25,259 nucleotides of DNA from Propionibacteriaceae bacterium (GTDB lineage: Bacteria; Actinomycetota; Actinomycetes; Propionibacteriales; Propionibacteriaceae): NCBI GenBank assembly GCA_024636075.1, contig JAGXHS010000145.1:1-25259 (forward strand), in the 5' to 3' direction. Below, piece after piece: positions 15,463 to 23,014 of this stretch (the stretch's first letter is position 1; every line of letters starts with the position of its first letter). A program made the position numbers and the translations under genes. The notes under the pieces are model-generated. The model searched no databases, was not told where the DNA came from, and was given only the letters and a program-made list of their open reading frames with translations.

Positions 15463-16719
15463 ATGGTTGATCTGTTGGGTCGCAGTTTCGTCAAGGAGAG
15501 CGACTTCACACCCCAGGAATGGTGGTCGTTGCTGGACTTGGCCGTGCATTTGAAGGTGGCCAAGGCTCAGGGCACCGAGGATCGTCGACTGAAGGGCAAG
15601 AACATTGCCCTGGTCTTCGAGAAGACGTCCACCCGAACCCGCTGCGCCTTCGAGGTTGCTGCCTACGACCAGGGTGCACATGTCACCTATCTGGATCCTT
15701 CCGGTTCGCAGATAGGTCACAAGGAGTCGATCAAGGACACAGCCCGGGTGTTGGGTCGCTTCTTTGACGGGATCGAGTACCGCGGGCATGACCAGCAGAT
15801 CGTGGAGACGCTGGCGCGGTTGGCCGGGGTCCCGGTGTGGAACGGTTTGACGAACCAGTGGCACCCCACCCAGATGCTCGCCGACCAGCTCACCATGATC
15901 GAACACACCGACAAGCCGCTCGGCGAGGTCTCATACGCCTTCCTGGGCGACAGCCGCTACAACATGGGCAACTCGACCCTGGTTTCCAGTGCCTTGGTGG
16001 GCATGGATGTGCGAATCTGCGCCCCAGAGGGTTTCCAACCCTCGCCCGAGGTGGTCGCCGCTGCCCGAGCCATCGCCGAGCAGACCGGAGCCAGGATCAC
16101 CATCACCGATGATGTCCATGAGGCAGTCTCGGGCTGCGATTACGTCGCGACCGATGTCTGGGTGTCAATGGGAGAGCCCAAGGAGGTCTGGCAGCAGCGC
16201 ATCGCTGCCCTGATGCCATACCAGGTGAACGCCGCCGCGATGGCGGCAACAGGAAATGCCGACGTCAAGTTCCTGCACTGCCTGCCGGCATTCCACAACC
16301 GTGAGACGAGCGTCGGCGAGGAAATCTTTCAGACGACCGGTCACGACGGCCTGGAAGTCACCGAAGAGGTCTTCGAATCCGAGGCCTCCGTGGTCTTCGA
16401 CCAAGCCGAGAACCGCATGCACACCATCAAGGCGGTGATGGTCGCGTCGCTCAGTTCAGCAAAGGAGGGCCAGCCCCCTTTGGATCCCCCGCCGCTACGG
16501 CGCTCCGCCGCTGATGCGGCTGCCTCCGCGGATCGGAAGGGCCAGCCCCCTTTGGATACAGCAAAGGAGGGCCAGCCCCCTTTGGATCCCCCGCCGCTAC
16601 GGCGCTCCGCCGCTGATGCGGCTGCCTCCGCGGATCGGAAGGGCCAGCCCCCTTTGGATCCCCCGCCGCTACGGCGCTCCGCCGCTGATGCGGCTGCCTC
16701 CGCCGATGAGGAGAGCTGA
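15463..16719 (+). CDS. Ornithine carbamoyltransferase with an 86-residue repeat-derived C-terminal tail
   Basis: It interconverts ornithine plus carbamoyl phosphate and citrulline plus phosphate. The catalytic part spans residues 1-332: STRTR (56-60) binds carbamoyl phosphate, HPTQ starts at H134, SMGE is at 235-238, and HCLP is at 272-275; the expected end is TIKAVMVASL. An ordinary family member stops here at about 330 residues. Instead the frame continues for 86 residues (333-418) of a DNA repeat encoding KGQPPLDPPPLRRSAADAAASAD-like units in phase. Because carbamate kinase follows directly, a catabolic (arginine deiminase pathway, ArcB) role is likely, though arginine deiminase itself is not seen. 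GGAG lies 10 bases upstream of the ATG. Confidence 0.93.
   Translation: MVDLLGRSFVKESDFTPQEWWSLLDLAVHLKVAKAQGTEDRRLKGKNIALVFEKTSTRTRCAFEVAAYDQGAHVTYLDPSGSQIGHKESIKDTARVLGRFFDGIEYRGHDQQIVETLARLAGVPVWNGLTNQWHPTQMLADQLTMIEHTDKPLGEVSYAFLGDSRYNMGNSTLVSSALVGMDVRICAPEGFQPSPEVVAAARAIAEQTGARITITDDVHEAVSGCDYVATDVWVSMGEPKEVWQQRIAALMPYQVNAAAMAATGNADVKFLHCLPAFHNRETSVGEEIFQTTGHDGLEVTEEVFESEASVVFDQAENRMHTIKAVMVASLSSAKEGQPPLDPPPLRRSAADAAASADRKGQPPLDTAKEGQPPLDPPPLRRSAADAAASADRKGQPPLDPPPLRRSAADAAASADEES
16457..16709 (+). repeat. Tandem 102-bp repeat inside the 3' end of the ornithine carbamoyltransferase gene
   Basis: The unit starting CAGCAAAGGAGGGCCAGCCC at 16457 recurs at 16559 (period 102 bases, exactly 34 codons), followed by a partial third copy ending before GATGAGGAG. 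Within each unit the GGCCAGCCCCCTTTGGAT segment occurs twice; copies lie at 16468, 16540, 16570 and 16642 (spacings 72, 30 and 72 bases, all multiples of three). The segment also contains a GCCGC-TGAT-GCGGC hairpin. The repeat keeps the coding frame open and ends just before the ribosome-binding site of carbamate kinase. Its layout is that of a small intergenic repeat family that expanded in place. Confidence 0.85.
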
Positions 16720-16722
16720 GCC

Positions 16723-17688
16723 ATGCGAATCGTGGTGGCACTTGGTGGCAATGCGCTGCTGCAACGTGGCGAGGCGCCGGAAGCGGCGATCCAGCGGGAG
16801 CGGGCCGTCCAGGCGGCGCGATCCCTCGCTCCGCTGGCGGCTGAGCACGAACTGATCATCACCCATGGGAACGGGCCGCAGGTTGGCGTCCTGGCAGCGG
16901 AATCTGCCAGCGATCCCCGGCTGGCCGAGCCGTACCCGCTGGATGTGTTGGGAGCCGCCACGCAGGGCATGATCGGCTACTGGCTGTTGCAGGGATTGCA
17001 GAACGCCTTGCCGGGACGTCAGGTCGCATCCTTGGTCAACCAGACTCTCGTGATGGCACACGATCCCGCCTTCGACGACCCCACCAAGTTCGTCGGCGAG
17101 GTGTACGGCGTAGAGGAAGCCCGACTGAAGGCTGAACAGTTCGGCTGGACGATGAAACGTGATGGTGACACCTGGCGGCGAGTTGTGGCGTCCCCCACCC
17201 CGCAGCGCGTCGTCGAAATCCGGATCGCCCGGCTGCTGCTCTCCAGCGGAGCAGTGGTGGTGTGTTCCGGCGGGGGCGGAATTCCGGTCATTCGCGATTC
17301 CCAGGGCAAGCTCCGCGGAGTGGAGGCGGTGGTGGACAAGGATCTGACCGCCGGGCGGCTGGCTGAATCGCTTGAGGCGGACGCCCTGCTGATCCTCACC
17401 GACACTCCCTACGTGATGAAGGACTTCGGCACCGATGAGGCGGAACCGATCACCAGAGCCACGCCGACACTGTTGCGCAGCATGCAACTGCCCTCGGGAT
17501 CGATGGGCCCGAAGGTGGAGGCCTGCTGCCGTTTCGTGGAACTCACCGGAGACCTGGCCGCCATCGGTCGCCTGGATGATGCGATCGGCATGATCGAGGG
17601 CAGCGCTGGAACAATCATCACGCCGGGCGGGAACTACGGCGGACCGGGGGACCTGATGGCCAAGCACACTCTCACCCTTGGCGTCTGA
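16723..17688 (+). CDS. arcC: Carbamate kinase
   Basis: It transfers phosphate between carbamoyl phosphate and ADP, yielding ATP, carbon dioxide and ammonia in the fermentative arginine pathway. The 321-residue protein has the amino-acid-kinase fold: ALGGNALL (6-13), THGNGPQVG (47-55), CSGGGGIPV (181-189), VDKDLTAGRLA (204-214) and SGSMGPKVEA (catalytic Lys region). The ATG at 16723 lies 3 bases after the ornithine carbamoyltransferase stop; GAGGAG about 8-13 bases upstream is the ribosome-binding site and immediately follows the tandem repeat. Pairing of these two genes supports catabolic arginine or citrulline use. Arginine deiminase may lie elsewhere. Confidence 0.95.
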   Translation: MRIVVALGGNALLQRGEAPEAAIQRERAVQAARSLAPLAAEHELIITHGNGPQVGVLAAESASDPRLAEPYPLDVLGAATQGMIGYWLLQGLQNALPGRQVASLVNQTLVMAHDPAFDDPTKFVGEVYGVEEARLKAEQFGWTMKRDGDTWRRVVASPTPQRVVEIRIARLLLSSGAVVVCSGGGGIPVIRDSQGKLRGVEAVVDKDLTAGRLAESLEADALLILTDTPYVMKDFGTDEAEPITRATPTLLRSMQLPSGSMGPKVEACCRFVELTGDLAAIGRLDDAIGMIEGSAGTIITPGGNYGGPGDLMAKHTLTLGV

Positions 17689-17759
17689 ACGGCAGATCGA
17701 GCCTCCACGGCGGCGCGGTTCGACTCGCGGACCTGTTGCACCCGAGAGAAGGATGACGG

Positions 17760-19151
17760 ATGGACGCTGCAGGATTCGCGGGCCTGGCCGTGGTGGCGCT
17801 GCTCATCGCGGTCTACGCGGCCGTGTCCGATCGGCTCCAGCGGTGGAACATGACCGGACCCATCGTATTCGTCGCGATGGGTCTGCTGGTCGGCCCCACC
17901 GGGCTGGACGTGGTCGATCTTGGTTTCGACAACGAGCCGATCGGGCAACTGGCGGAGGTCACCCTCGCGTTGGTCATCTTCGGTGACGCCTCCCGAATCG
18001 ATCTGGGGACTCTGCGGCGACAGGCGAAGCTGCCGCTGCGTCTGCTGCTGATCGGTCTACCGCTGACGATTGTCGCTGGTGGGCTGGTCGCGTGGGGCCT
18101 GTTCGACGGGCTGGGAGTGGTCGAAGCGGCGCTGATCGGCGCAGTGCTCGCGCCCACCGACGCGGCACTCGGGCAGGCGGTGATGGCCGACCGACGTGTG
18201 CCGGCGCGGGTGCGGCAGGCCCTCAACGTCGAAAGCGGACTGAACGACGGTCTTGTCGCCCCGATCTTCGCCGTGTTGCTCGCTGTGGTGGCTGCGGATC
18301 TCGGCAGGTCGGCTGACGTGGTCGCGGACGACCGGTCGTCCTGGGTCGTCTATGCGGCCGAGCAGGTCGGCCTTGGCGCGCTGGTCGGGATCGGGGTCGG
18401 CCTACTGGCTCTGCTGATCGTTCAGCGGGCGGCCGAACGCGGCTGGGGATCGGCGGCGGGTGTACGGCTGGCCGTGCTGGCGCTCGCGGTGCTTGCCTGG
18501 GCGCTGGCAGGAGCTGTTGGTGGCAACGGTTTCATCGCCGCCTTCGTGGGCGGGTTCGTCGCCGGATCGTTGACCCGCGAGGTGGGCAGCCGCCTCAACG
18601 AATTCCTGGAGTCCGAGGGTGAGCTGCTGTCGCTGCTGGTGTGGATGGTCTTCGGTGGCGCGATCGCCGGACCGATGCTCAGCGAGCTGGGGTGGCGGGT
18701 CGTGCTGTACGCGGTGGCCAGCCTGACCGTGGTGCGGATGGTGCCGGTCGCGCTGGCGCTGGTGGGCACCGGGCTGCGCCTCGACACGATCGCTTTGCTC
18801 GGGTGGTTCGGGCCCCGTGGGCTGGCGTCGATCGTGTACGGAGTCGCAGCGGTCACGATGCTGGGTGAGGAAGGCCCGGGCCGCGACGTGCTCGTCGCGG
18901 TCGGCGGAACGGTGCTGCTCAGTGTGCTTGCGCATGGCATGACCGCGCAACCACTCAGCCGCTGGTACGCCGGCCGCATGCACAGGATGCGGCGCGACGA
19001 GTCGCATCGGACCGAACTCCAGCACGCGCCTGAACTGCCACCCCGCCCATCGACCCACGCCTCGCCGACACACAGCCGCGCGGGCCGTGCCGACACGTCA
19101 CACACCCGGGACGCGGCCCGCCGAAACCGGCGCGCCGGTGGGCATGGCTGA
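17760..19151 (+). CDS. Cation:proton antiporter, CPA1/NhaP-like
   Basis: A 463-residue integral membrane protein with about 12 helices that exchanges Na+ or K+ for protons. APTDAAL (131-137) is the AxTD-like discontinuous-helix motif, and ESGLNDG (158-164) gives the conserved Asn-Asp pair of electroneutral CPA1 antiporters. GPRGLASIVYG near residue 360 is also typical. The ATG at 17760 follows GAGAAGG. The last 57 residues are a polar, Arg/His-rich, proline-containing tail without a recognisable domain (unlike the regulatory tails of some homologues). It follows arcC by 71 bases on the same strand, so it may belong to the same transcript; a role in pH homeostasis during ammonia-producing arginine catabolism is an inference. 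Confidence 0.88.
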   Translation: MDAAGFAGLAVVALLIAVYAAVSDRLQRWNMTGPIVFVAMGLLVGPTGLDVVDLGFDNEPIGQLAEVTLALVIFGDASRIDLGTLRRQAKLPLRLLLIGLPLTIVAGGLVAWGLFDGLGVVEAALIGAVLAPTDAALGQAVMADRRVPARVRQALNVESGLNDGLVAPIFAVLLAVVAADLGRSADVVADDRSSWVVYAAEQVGLGALVGIGVGLLALLIVQRAAERGWGSAAGVRLAVLALAVLAWALAGAVGGNGFIAAFVGGFVAGSLTREVGSRLNEFLESEGELLSLLVWMVFGGAIAGPMLSELGWRVVLYAVASLTVVRMVPVALALVGTGLRLDTIALLGWFGPRGLASIVYGVAAVTMLGEEGPGRDVLVAVGGTVLLSVLAHGMTAQPLSRWYAGRMHRMRRDESHRTELQHAPELPPRPSTHASPTHSRAGRADTSHTRDAARRNRRAGGHG

Positions 19152-19254
19152 GGCTCAATTTGTTCGGGCGAGTGGGGTGCCGGATCTACGGCGACCCGGC
19201 GGGCTTGATGGTCGAGCAAAGCTACTCGTGGTGTCTGAACGACAGGTCGCATTC

Positions 19255-21855
19255 TCAGTCGATTGCTGATCCGGTTGCGCCGCCCGAGCGCCACGGGGCC
19301 CCGAAGCAGGTGAAGCTGCGAGCAATCAGGGGACCATCCGCCGTGCTCCGAGCCAGTGCCGTCGCGGCATCAGTGCCTTTGACGAGCTCTGCGTGGTAGT
19401 CGGTCATGGCCTGGTGGGCTTGCTCGTCGGGGACGTCGCTGACCGGTGCGATGACTGTTCCCACCCCGAACGCCAACAGGCTGGCGGTCAGCCCGAGCGG
19501 CTCGTCGCCCGGGCGCAGAGTGGTGTTCCCCGCACCGCAGGCCGCCAGCACCACCTGTGAGGCCTGCAGGGGATCACCTTCCAGCTCGTGGGCGAAGAGC
19601 TCGCCGCCTGAGAGCCGAACTGACGAGAAGAGCGGATTGTCGCCCCGATGCGAACCGTGGGCCGCGATGTGCAGCAGGTCCACGTCGCCGAGAGCTGCGC
19701 GCACCCGGTCGGGTGTGCTCGGCAACAGATGTGCCTCCGGCCAGATCGAGCAGATCCGCACCGCTTCCCGATCGGCCAACGGCAGATCGCCACCGGAAAC
19801 GGACGCAACCCGGACCGGACCGGTGAGGGTGGTGGAGTCGCGCACCCAGTCAGTCACCGATCGGGCAACGGTGACTGGTCTGCCCCGACGGCTGGGCAGC
19901 ATCGCCCACGGCAGTCCGGTCAAGGCGGTTGTGGGCACCACAACCAGATCGTCCGGGGTTCCCTTCAGATGCCCCAACAGGGCTTTGTCCAGCTCCAACA
20001 GTGACTCACGCAGGCCCGACTCCACGGTGTGGCTCAGCACCGCCGGTGCGTGGGACAGCGCACGAAGATCCCGGGTGGCCCGATCAGCGGTTGCCTGTAC
20101 CAATTTCCTCGGACCGATCCGCAGCACGTGCGCGGGCTGCCCGGGACGCAAGACCAAGCCGTACAGGTCGTTGTTCGCCCAGACGTAGCTCACCACCGTC
20201 GAGGCTTGCTGGTGGAGAGCCTGATCCACTTCCGACCTGGTCAGCGGGTCATCGTGGTGCACCACTGTGGAACGAAGCTCTGCCCAGCTCCGGGTGCGAA
20301 TGCTTTGCTCGACGGCATCAGCCGCACGGCGCAGTTCGGAGAACCGATGCGGGTCCTCGCTCATCCGTAGGTCCTGATGCAGTGACCGCAACCGTGACCA
20401 CAGCTCGGCCGTGTCCGCATCGGTCGGCGGACGGACGGATGGAACCGTGATCAAAGCGTGTCGCCAGCGCTCACTGACCACCAGTGCTCGCCACGGTTGC
20501 CGATCCCTCACCGCGCGACTGATGTCAGCGTCGACCAGACGGACGCCGTGCAGGGCGAGGGCGGTGCGGACGTCCAGATTGGACACACCCGCCTGGGCCC
20601 GCGCCAGGTCCTGAGCTGCAGCGGTCGCGATCTGGTCAGCCGCTCGGTGCCGCTGGGCGGCAACCTCCAACCGGAACCTCAGCTGGCGAATCAGGGATCT
20701 CGTGGCCAGCTGCGGCGAGTTCTCCAGGGTCTTGGCGCGATTGACGGCACGCCGGGCGCCCTGCAGGTCGCCCTCGGTCAGGGCCACCTCAGCCACCATC
20801 GCCTGGGCACGGTGCGCGATCTCCAACTGATCGATCTCCATCGCCCGGGATGTCAATCGTTCGGCGGTCTCCCGACGGGCCGACCGGTCTTCTCCGGCTG
20901 AACCGGACGCGGGGACGATCGCGAGCGCTTCCAGTCCCATCAGCTCGGCACGCATCGCCCGGATCGATTCGCCGCGGCGGTTGGCTCGTGCAGCCACCTG
21001 GCGGGCCAACTCTGCGGCGGCACGCGGACGGCCCAGCAGCAATTCGCAGCGTGCCCTGTCCAGCAGCGCCTCGCTGCGTTCGTTGGCAAGGGTGTCGTCG
21101 TCGAGACTGTCGGTGAGCCGGCGCAACAGATCGGACGCGTCGATGACGAGTCCGGCTTCCAGCAGGACCCGTGCGATATCCAGCCGGGACACGTCACGAG
21201 ACACCTCAACCGACATTCGGTCGGCCTGCGTCATCCACGCCAGCGCTCTGGGTAGATCCCCGCGCAGGTATTCGACGAAGCCGAGGTTGTGTCGCGCCAT
21301 GAATTCGAACTGGTCCAACTGGTGTTGCCGCGCGAGATCGGCTGCTTGTTCCAGATCGTCTGCCGCCGTCTGCCACAGCTGTAGTTGCGATGCCATCACT
21401 CCCTTGTTGACCAAGAAGCGCACCAGATCGTGCGGATGCAGTTGGTCACTGTCCGGTTCCGCGGCGATCAGCCGCTGCATTGCCCGGTCGAGGTCCCCAT
21501 GGCGAGCCAGCAGCACCGCGGCCTGCATCGCGATCAGCACCACCAGATCAACCCGATGCAGTGTGCGCGCCTCACCAGCCAGCTGGTCCAGCTCAACCAG
21601 CGCTGGCTGCACACCGGCGGTGCTCTCGGTTCCCCAGCTGCGTGACAGCCGGATCCGGATTCCCAGCTCAACCGTTCGAGGATCAGCGCCGTCCCCGCTG
21701 CGGGCGAGCAACTGCTCCGCTTCGTCCAGTTGCTGCATCGCATCGGAGAGGCGGTACTCCCCGATGGCGTGTCGAGCAGCCTCGTACATCTGCTGGACGT
21801 CGGCCAGCGTCCCCGCTGGGGGCGAGGGAGTGGAGCGCGGCTCGGCCGTCGCCAT
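19255..21855 (-). CDS. Helical-repeat (TPR-like) CHAT-domain protease
   Basis: A large cytoplasmic protein of 866 residues. The first 560 residues are alpha-helical with TPR-like repeat character (LEQAADLARQHQLDQFEFMARHNLGFVEYLRGDLPRALAW is one helix pair, here abbreviated: ARHNLGFVEYLRGDLPRAL). The C-terminal 230 residues are a CHAT (caspase HetF associated with TPRs) domain with the catalytic pair His733 (LHIAAHGSH) and Cys773 (VLAACGAGNT) intact, plus VVPTTALTGLPWAML and GLTASLLAFGVGTVIAP. CHAT proteases are caspase-like and cut specific protein partners. It is last in the operon: its ATG lies 2 bases beyond the stop of the 181-aa gene, so translation is probably coupled. No signal peptide. 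The neighbouring sigma factor and the subtilase suggest it acts on one of these partners. Confidence 0.9.
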   Translation of the reverse strand: MATAEPRSTPSPPAGTLADVQQMYEAARHAIGEYRLSDAMQQLDEAEQLLARSGDGADPRTVELGIRIRLSRSWGTESTAGVQPALVELDQLAGEARTLHRVDLVVLIAMQAAVLLARHGDLDRAMQRLIAAEPDSDQLHPHDLVRFLVNKGVMASQLQLWQTAADDLEQAADLARQHQLDQFEFMARHNLGFVEYLRGDLPRALAWMTQADRMSVEVSRDVSRLDIARVLLEAGLVIDASDLLRRLTDSLDDDTLANERSEALLDRARCELLLGRPRAAAELARQVAARANRRGESIRAMRAELMGLEALAIVPASGSAGEDRSARRETAERLTSRAMEIDQLEIAHRAQAMVAEVALTEGDLQGARRAVNRAKTLENSPQLATRSLIRQLRFRLEVAAQRHRAADQIATAAAQDLARAQAGVSNLDVRTALALHGVRLVDADISRAVRDRQPWRALVVSERWRHALITVPSVRPPTDADTAELWSRLRSLHQDLRMSEDPHRFSELRRAADAVEQSIRTRSWAELRSTVVHHDDPLTRSEVDQALHQQASTVVSYVWANNDLYGLVLRPGQPAHVLRIGPRKLVQATADRATRDLRALSHAPAVLSHTVESGLRESLLELDKALLGHLKGTPDDLVVVPTTALTGLPWAMLPSRRGRPVTVARSVTDWVRDSTTLTGPVRVASVSGGDLPLADREAVRICSIWPEAHLLPSTPDRVRAALGDVDLLHIAAHGSHRGDNPLFSSVRLSGGELFAHELEGDPLQASQVVLAACGAGNTTLRPGDEPLGLTASLLAFGVGTVIAPVSDVPDEQAHQAMTDYHAELVKGTDAATALARSTADGPLIARSFTCFGAPWRSGGATGSAID

Positions 21856-21857
21856 GC

Positions 21858-22403
21858 TCAGCTGTCGTCAATGGACGGGTCACTGCTGAGCTGGCCACCT
21901 GTCGACGGAATGTCGATCACCGGGGTGATGACAACTCGTTCGTTGGCCAGCACAGGATGCATCAGGAAGCGGAGCGGTCTTCGTGGCAGCCTCTCCCACG
22001 TCAATCGTCCGTGCGCATCGCTGGTCGCCGAACTGGTCGAGCTGCCCTGCAGGACATCGATCCTCACCCCACCGCCGGTGACCCAGCCGTCAATCCTCAG
22101 CGAGCCGTCGTCCTCGTCAACCGTAATCTGCACCATCAGGTTCAGCGAGCTGCTGGTGAAGGTGATGCTATCGGTGGCCAGCGGTTCCGCGGACGACCGG
22201 ACGGCCAAGGTCGATTGCTGCTGCAGCTCGGCGAGTTCGGCGTCCATGGCTGACAGTGTCAGGGCGATCCCGACGCTCTCGGCGAGATCTGCGGGCGGCG
22301 GATCGTACTGGTCGAACATTTCGCGCAGCATCCCCAGCACTTGTTCGTCGACGTCGTCCAGGGGCTGGGTTGCCAGCTCGGCGATTGATTCCGGAGGTGT
22401 CAT
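21858..22403 (-). CDS. Operon-linked protein with beta-sandwich-like C-terminal half, candidate partner of the CHAT protease
   Basis: I do not recognise a named family. The 181-residue protein begins with an acidic helical half (LREMFDQYDPPPADLAESVGI, then ALTLSAMDAELAELQQQS) and ends in a beta-rich half resembling transthyretin or carboxypeptidase-regulatory folds (RIDGWVTGGGVRIDVLQG, SDAHGRLTWERLP). The ATG at 22403 overlaps the sigma factor stop as ATGA; an upstream ATG at 22415 is possible. I recall similar proteins, with a PPP motif followed by an AW/LDAELAEL-like helix, between sigma factor and CHAT genes in other actinobacteria, so it is a standard component. Possible roles are anti-sigma factor, adaptor, or protease substrate; none is demonstrated. 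No membrane helix is present. Confidence 0.7.
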   Translation of the reverse strand: MTPPESIAELATQPLDDVDEQVLGMLREMFDQYDPPPADLAESVGIALTLSAMDAELAELQQQSTLAVRSSAEPLATDSITFTSSSLNLMVQITVDEDDGSLRIDGWVTGGGVRIDVLQGSSTSSATSDAHGRLTWERLPRRPLRFLMHPVLANERVVITPVIDIPSTGGQLSSDPSIDDS

Positions 22404-23014
22404 GAGGTGCTCCAATCAGGATCGTTCAGCAGCGCAGTCCGCAAGGCTGCCAGGCAGCGGCCCCGGGTCGGCCCGATGGAACCGATGGGCATGTTCAACG
22501 CGCTGCTCAGGTCGGCATAGTCTGCTGGCCCGCCCTGGCAGATCACCCGCAGCAATTGTTGGCACCGTGGCGAAAGCTCACGGAAGTGGGTCCACAGCAG
22601 TCGCTGGTCCTCAGCGAAGACGACGTCATCGGCTGGATCGCCGATCCCCCCGTCGCTGGTGGGGATCTCTTCGTTCGCCCGCGGATCGGTGCGGCGTTGG
22701 TTCTTTCGCACCCGCCAGGCCTCCCGGCGGGCGGTGGTGCCGAGCCAAGCCACCACGGTTCGCGGGTTCTGGATCTGGTCAGACTTCTCCACCAGTCGCA
22801 CCCAGGCGCACTGGACCACGTCCTGGGCGGACTGTTGATCCAGTCCGCAGCTGCGGGCAATGTGCCAGAGCACCGGGTTCAGCAGCTCGACAAGGGGGGT
22901 CATGCGCTGCAGTTCGCCGGACTGGAAGGCGGCGAAGTGGTCGCTGGCCTCGTCCACCATGGACTGGGGTCCAGTGGGTTGGTTCGTCGCCGACGTGGCC
23001 CTCTGCTCGGTCAT
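22400..23014 (-). CDS. ECF-type sigma-70 family RNA polymerase sigma factor
   Basis: A 204-residue sigma factor. Region 2 lies in the first half (LNPVLWHIARSCGLDQQSAQ, then DVVQCAWVRLVEKSDQI and TVVAWLGTTARREAWRVRK), and region 4 in the C-terminal 60 residues (LSPRCQQLLRVICQGGPADY, then the helix-turn-helix MPIGSIGPTRGRCLAALR). The GSIGPTRGRCL pattern is characteristic of a well-populated actinobacterial ECF subgroup. The ATG at 23014 overlaps the subtilase stop (ATGA); in-frame ATGs at 23023 and 23050 are alternatives. The N-terminal 20 residues are polar and linker-like. No classical membrane anti-sigma factor lies in the operon, so control must come from the unusual neighbours, which include two proteases. 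Confidence 0.9.
   Translation of the reverse strand: MTEQRATSATNQPTGPQSMVDEASDHFAAFQSGELQRMTPLVELLNPVLWHIARSCGLDQQSAQDVVQCAWVRLVEKSDQIQNPRTVVAWLGTTARREAWRVRKNQRRTDPRANEEIPTSDGGIGDPADDVVFAEDQRLLWTHFRELSPRCQQLLRVICQGGPADYADLSSALNMPIGSIGPTRGRCLAALRTALLNDPDWSTS

Noticed and set aside
16457..16709. CRISPR array
   Set aside because: The repeats are direct and coding, the intervening parts are not unique spacers, and there are no cas genes.
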